This document shows positions 6,702 to 10,274 of a DNA stretch of 10,274 nucleotides, in pieces; the stretch's first letter is position 1; every line of letters begins with the position of its first letter. The stretch comes from an uncultured Bacteroides sp. GTDB taxonomy: Bacteria; Bacteroidota; Bacteroidia; Bacteroidales; Bacteroidaceae. The notes beneath the pieces are model-generated. The model worked only from the letters and a program-made list of their open reading frames with translations, was not told where the DNA came from and made no database searches. Both the position numbers and the translations under genes were made by a program. Location: NCBI GenBank assembly GCA_934716785.1, contig CAKUYM010000141.1:1-10274 (forward strand), written 5' to 3'.

Positions 6702-7541
6702 ATGAAAAAGATTGTATTGATTTTATTAACCATATCGTTTTGCGGATTGACTTCCTGCAAAAGCGGAACAAAAAAAGGAGGAGACATGGATAAAGAGACA
6801 TTGGTAAAGATTGAGACAACTGCCGGAGATATCAAAGTGAAGTTGTACAATGAGACGCCAAAGCATCGTGATAATTTTATCAAACTGGCGAAAGAGGGAA
6901 TGTATGAAGGAACGTTGTTCCATCGCGTCATCAAGGATTTCATGATTCAGGCCGGCGACCCGGACTCAAAGAATGCGCCGAAAGGAAAAATGCTTGGTGC
7001 AGGGGATGTGGGCTATACCATTCCGGCAGAATTTGTATATCCGAAGTATTTCCACAAGAAAGGTGCTCTGTCCGCAGCCCGTCAGGGAGATAATGTGAAT
7101 CCGAAAAAGGAGTCTTCCGGTTGCCAGTTCTATATCGTGACAGGCAAGGTTTACAATGACTCTACACTGCTCGGCATGGAAAGCCAGATGAATGAGAATA
7201 AAATCAACCTTATTTTTAACAATCTGGCGCAGAAGCACATGAAGGAGATTTATAAGATGCGCAAGGCGAATGACGAGAACGGGCTTTACGAACTGCAGGA
7301 GAAACTCTTTGCCGAAGCGCAGGAGCTGGCTGCCAAGGAGCCTGAGTTCCACTTCACGCCCGAACAGATTGAGGCATATACCACGGTGGGCGGCACTCCG
7401 CATCTGGACGGCGAATATACCGTGTTCGGAGAAGTGGTGGAAGGCATGGACGTAGTAGACAAGATTCAGCGGGTGAAGACAGACCGCAGCGACCGTCCCG
7501 AGGAAGATGTGAAGATAATAAAAGCGACAATACTTGACTAA
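6702..7541 (+). CDS. Lipoprotein cyclophilin-type peptidyl-prolyl isomerase
   Basis: The product should speed cis-trans isomerisation of proline peptide bonds during folding of exported proteins. The N-terminus is a lipoprotein signal: KK, a hydrophobic stretch, then lipobox LTSC with acylated Cys at 19. The next residues (KSGTKKGG) lack the acidic cluster linked to surface export in Bacteroides, so a periplasm-facing anchor is more likely. The cyclophilin domain shows LFHRVIKDFMIQAGD (72-86, catalytic R75), SSGCQFYIVTG (138-148) and TPHLDGEYTVFGEV (232-245). Between the last two lies a charged, probably helical insertion of about 70 residues (roughly 155-227) that standard cyclophilins lack, which explains the 279-residue length. 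The ATG at 6702 gives a complete signal peptide. The next gene starts 5 nt after its stop, which points to an operon. Confidence 0.93.
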   Translation: MKKIVLILLTISFCGLTSCKSGTKKGGDMDKETLVKIETTAGDIKVKLYNETPKHRDNFIKLAKEGMYEGTLFHRVIKDFMIQAGDPDSKNAPKGKMLGAGDVGYTIPAEFVYPKYFHKKGALSAARQGDNVNPKKESSGCQFYIVTGKVYNDSTLLGMESQMNENKINLIFNNLAQKHMKEIYKMRKANDENGLYELQEKLFAEAQELAAKEPEFHFTPEQIEAYTTVGGTPHLDGEYTVFGEVVEGMDVVDKIQRVKTDRSDRPEEDVKIIKATILD

Positions 7542-7546
7542 ATGAT

Positions 7547-8779
7547 ATGAAAATCAACAGGCATATTCTTGACAACGGCTTGCGGCTGGTACATTCGCAG
7601 GACGAAAGTACGCAAATGGTGGCTCTTAATGTGTTATATAATGTAGGAGCTCGTGACGAACATCCCGAACATACCGGCTTTGCCCATCTGTTCGAACACT
7701 TGATGTTCGGTGGTTCGGTGAATATACCCGATTATGATACGCCGTTGCAGCTTGCGGGTGGAGAGAATAATGCCTGGACGAACAATGATATCACCAATTA
7801 CTACCTCACCGTGCCCCGTCAGAATGTGGAAACAGGCTTTTGGCTGGAGTCCGACCGTATGTTGAGCCTCGATTTCAGCGGGCGGAGCTTGGAAGTGCAG
7901 CGGGGGGTGGTGATGGAAGAGTTCAAGCAGCGTTGTCTCAACCAGCCTTACGGAGACGTGGGGCATCTTCTCCGTCCCCTTGCTTATCGGACGCACCCTT
8001 ATCAATGGCCTACCATCGGTAAGGACTTGTCGCATATCGCTAATGCGACGTTGGAGGAAGTGAAAGCATTCTTTTTCCGCTTTTATGCTCCCAACAATGC
8101 GATTCTGTCCGTGACCGGAAATATCACTTTTGAAGAAGCGGTAGAACTGACGGAAAAATGGTTCGGTCCTATTCCCCGTCGTGATGTTCCCCGTCGGAAT
8201 CTGCCGCAAGAACCGGAACAGACCGAGGAACGTCGGCTGACGGTGGAACGGAATGTGCCTCTTGATGCACTGTTCATGGGATATCATATGTGCGACCATA
8301 GCCATCCTGACTATTATGCTTTTGATATTTTGTCGGATATATTGAGCAACGGGCGTTCCAGCCGTTTGAACCGGCGTCTTGTGCAGGAAAGGCAGCTCTT
8401 TTCGAGCATCGACGCTTATATCTCCGGCAGCGTGGATGCCGGCTTGTTTCATATTTCCGGCAAACCGTCGGCCGGCGTAACGTTGGAACAGGCGGAAGCC
8501 GCCATTCGCGAAGAACTGATTCGTCTGCAGCAGGAGCCTGTCGGTGAACAGGAACTGGAGAAAGTTAAAAACAAATTTGAATCTACACAGATATTCGGCA
8601 ATATCAATTACCTGAATGTAGCCACCAACCTTGCCTGGTTCGAACTGTTGGGGCAGGCTGAGGACTTGGATAAAGAAGTGGACCGCTATCGCTCCGTCAC
8701 TGCCGAGCAGTTGCAGGCTGTCGCCCGAACGGCTTTCCGGGAGGAGAATGGGGCTGTACTATATTATAAAAGTAAATGA
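7547..8779 (+). CDS. M16 family zinc metallopeptidase
   Basis: This is an insulinase/pitrilysin-like (M16B) peptidase that probably cuts unfolded or short peptides. The inverted zinc motif HLFEH (HxxEH) is at residues 47-51, with H47 and H51 as ligands and E50 as catalytic base. A downstream zinc-binding Glu is expected about 75 residues later and is supplied by E124 or E125 in GVVMEEFKQR. The C-terminal half (about 190-410) contains the usual SNGRSSRLNRRLVQERQL segment. The length of 410 residues fits the single-gene, dimer-forming M16B type; no inactive partner gene is adjacent. MKINRHILDNGLRLV is not a signal peptide, so the enzyme is probably cytoplasmic, unlike the upstream lipoprotein. 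It starts 5 nt after the isomerase stop. The substrate is unknown. Confidence 0.94.
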   Translation: MKINRHILDNGLRLVHSQDESTQMVALNVLYNVGARDEHPEHTGFAHLFEHLMFGGSVNIPDYDTPLQLAGGENNAWTNNDITNYYLTVPRQNVETGFWLESDRMLSLDFSGRSLEVQRGVVMEEFKQRCLNQPYGDVGHLLRPLAYRTHPYQWPTIGKDLSHIANATLEEVKAFFFRFYAPNNAILSVTGNITFEEAVELTEKWFGPIPRRDVPRRNLPQEPEQTEERRLTVERNVPLDALFMGYHMCDHSHPDYYAFDILSDILSNGRSSRLNRRLVQERQLFSSIDAYISGSVDAGLFHISGKPSAGVTLEQAEAAIREELIRLQQEPVGEQELEKVKNKFESTQIFGNINYLNVATNLAWFELLGQAEDLDKEVDRYRSVTAEQLQAVARTAFREENGAVLYYKSK

Positions 8780-8822
8780 GGATTTTCGTTTGTGTCCGAA
8801 AAGAAGTCCTGTTTATAAAGCA

Positions 8823-10181
8823 ATGATGATGAGTAGACTATTTGATATATACAAGGATCATTACAAAGCACTGATTTATTTGGGATTGCCTATTGTCATC
8901 GGACAAATAGGGGTTATTGTGCTCGGATTTGCCGATACATTAATGATTGGGCATCATAGTACGTTGGAGCTGGGAGCGGCTTCTTTCGTGAATAATGTGT
9001 TCAATCTGGCTATCATTTTCAGTACCGGATTCTCATATGGACTGACACCCATTGTGGGCAGCCTGTACGGCACTCGTCAATACGCTTCAGCCGGACAGGC
9101 GTTGCGCAACAGTCTGCTGGCGAATCTGTTGGTAGCACTTTTGCTGACCGTTTGCATGACTGTTCTTTTCTTGAATATCGAGCGTCTCGGACAGCCGGAC
9201 GAATTGATTCCTCTAATCAAGCCTTATTATCTTGTCCTGCTTGTCTCTTTGGTGTTCGTCATGCTTTTTAACGGGTTCAAACAGTTTACGGATGGAATAA
9301 CGGACACCAAAACCGCCATGTGGATACTGCTCGGTGGAAACGTGCTGAATATCATCGGCAACTATATCCTTATTTATGGAAAATTGGGATTCCCGGAACT
9401 TGGGTTGTTGGGAGCGGGAGTCAGTACCTTGTTCTCGCGTATAATGATGGTGATTGTCTTTGTCATTGTTTTTGCGCGTAGTTCGCGCTTCATTCGTTAT
9501 AAAGTCGGTTTTTTGCGTTTGGGATGGTCACGCGTTCTCTTCAGACGTCTGAACGGAATCGGATGGCCGGTCGCTCTCCAGATGGGAATGGAGACCGCCT
9601 CTTTCAGCTTGAGTGCCATAATGATCGGTTGGCTGGGAACCATTGCGTTGGCTTCCCATCAGGTGATGCTGGCTATCTCGCAGTTCACCTTTATGATGTA
9701 TTACGGGATGGGGGCTGCCGTAGCTGTGCGTGTCAGCAATTTCAACGGGCAGAATGACATAGTCAATGTGCGTCGTTCCGCCTATGCCGGCTTTCATTTG
9801 ATGATGACATTGGGTGTCGTACTTTCTTCTATTGTTTTCCTTTGCAGGAATCATTTGGGAAGTTGGTTTACCGATAGTCCGGAAGTGGCCGCTATGGTCA
9901 CCTCGCTCATTTTCCCTTTCCTTGTCTATCAGTTTGGCGATGGCTTGCAGATTACTTTTGCCAATGCTTTGCGTGGAATATCGGATGTGAAGCTGATGAT
10001 GCTTATCGCCTTTATAGCTTACTTCATCATCTCTCTTCCTGTGGGTTACTTCTGTGGCTTCGTTATGGAGTGGGGCGTGGTAGGTGTCTGGATGGCATTT
10101 CCTTTCGGACTGACGAGTGCTGGGCTGATGCTTTGGTGGAGGTTCCGTTATATGACGAAATCTGCATCCGGCATAAGATAA
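8823..10181 (+). CDS. MATE family efflux transporter, NorM-like
   Basis: This is a cation-coupled multidrug and toxin exporter of the inner membrane. The 452-residue protein is hydrophobic throughout, with about 12 membrane segments in two six-helix halves. Three acidic residues match those that matter in Vibrio cholerae NorM with a constant offset of two: D38 in GFADTLMIG, E257 in ALQMGMETASF and D373 in YQFGDGLQITFANALRG. The start lies in a run of three ATG codons (8823, 8826, 8829). Earlier in-frame codons overlap the peptidase gene in another frame and encode nothing MATE-like, so I take the first ATG; the second or third is equally possible. The 43-nt gap to the peptidase gene has no clear promoter or terminator, so co-transcription is likely. 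The substrate cannot be told from the sequence. Confidence 0.95.
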   Translation: MMMSRLFDIYKDHYKALIYLGLPIVIGQIGVIVLGFADTLMIGHHSTLELGAASFVNNVFNLAIIFSTGFSYGLTPIVGSLYGTRQYASAGQALRNSLLANLLVALLLTVCMTVLFLNIERLGQPDELIPLIKPYYLVLLVSLVFVMLFNGFKQFTDGITDTKTAMWILLGGNVLNIIGNYILIYGKLGFPELGLLGAGVSTLFSRIMMVIVFVIVFARSSRFIRYKVGFLRLGWSRVLFRRLNGIGWPVALQMGMETASFSLSAIMIGWLGTIALASHQVMLAISQFTFMMYYGMGAAVAVRVSNFNGQNDIVNVRRSAYAGFHLMMTLGVVLSSIVFLCRNHLGSWFTDSPEVAAMVTSLIFPFLVYQFGDGLQITFANALRGISDVKLMMLIAFIAYFIISLPVGYFCGFVMEWGVVGVWMAFPFGLTSAGLMLWWRFRYMTKSASGIR

Positions 10182-10189
10182 GATACTCT

Positions 10190-10270
10190 GTTATTAGTGA
10201 TAACCTGTAATTCTGTGATAATGCCATGGCTTCCTATCGTTTCACAAAACTGAAAGTAACCATCGGTTAC
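10190..10270. repeat. Short inverted repeats after the MATE gene
   Basis: Three small inverted repeats follow the MATE stop codon: GTTAT/ATAAC (10190-10204, 5-nt loop), TTTCA/TGAAA (10240-10255, 6-nt loop) and GTAACC/GGTTAC (10256-10270, 3-nt loop). The last two abut. GTGATAA also occurs twice, 18 bp apart (10197 and 10215). None is followed by a clear T-tract inside the window, so terminator status is undecided. No gene is seen from 10182 to the window end. Confidence 0.4.
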
Positions 10271-10274
10271 ACGT

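Noticed and set aside
7634..8452. 272-codon ORF opposite the M16 peptidase gene
   Set aside because: Antisense shadow of a clear peptidase gene, with no recognisable domain and no promoter or start context.
8631..8822. Long N-terminal extension of the MATE protein into the peptidase gene
   Set aside because: The segment overlaps conserved peptidase coding sequence in another frame, is not hydrophobic or MATE-like, and the family start fits the ATG run at 8823-8831.

Overview
The window looks like chromosomal DNA from a Bacteroides-type member of the Bacteroidota. Several intergenic regions carry -7 elements matching the Bacteroides TAnnTTTG consensus, one of them with a correctly spaced TTTG -33 element. 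Start codons lack strong Shine-Dalgarno sequences. The proteins, including a Cys-19 lipoprotein cyclophilin and a TrpRS with the [12 protein letters not shown] start, fit this group. The species assignment is inference. Gene content is mostly core metabolism, with no mobile element, CRISPR array or tRNA gene visible.

Layout: positions 1-80 hold the 3' tail of a 5S rRNA and the terminator of an rRNA operon read rightward. A gene-free spacer with a strong bidirectional terminator (285-325) separates it from carB, read leftward (360-3581). CarB is a full-length carbamoyl-phosphate synthase large subunit that resembles eukaryotic CAD/CPS more than E. coli CarB. The divergent carB-trpS spacer (3582-3943) is the most interesting part of the window. 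On the carB strand it holds, in order, a Bacteroides promoter, a 36-codon leader ORF, a small GC hairpin followed by a pyrimidine-rich run inside that ORF, and a hairpin plus T-tract terminator whose stem starts at the leader stop codon. This is the architecture of a translation-coupled attenuator, much like the pyrBI leader of E. coli, but in front of carB.

trpS (3944-5044) is read rightward and ends in a small tandem duplication and a terminator shared with the convergent regulator gene. That gene (5214-6611, leftward) encodes an NtrC-type sigma-54 response regulator with no kinase beside it. Divergent from it, with closely spaced -7 elements, starts a probable three-gene unit: a lipoprotein cyclophilin-type peptidyl-prolyl isomerase (6702-7541), an M16 zinc peptidase 5 nt later (7547-8779), and a NorM-like MATE efflux transporter 43 nt after that (8823-10181). 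The last 93 bases hold only short inverted repeats.

How the genes fit together: CarB makes carbamoyl phosphate for pyrimidines and arginine, so UTP-sensitive attenuation would be a sensible control. TrpRS charges tRNA-Trp. The isomerase, peptidase and transporter share transcription more clearly than any obvious pathway. The regulator could control the divergent unit, but nothing in the sequence proves it.
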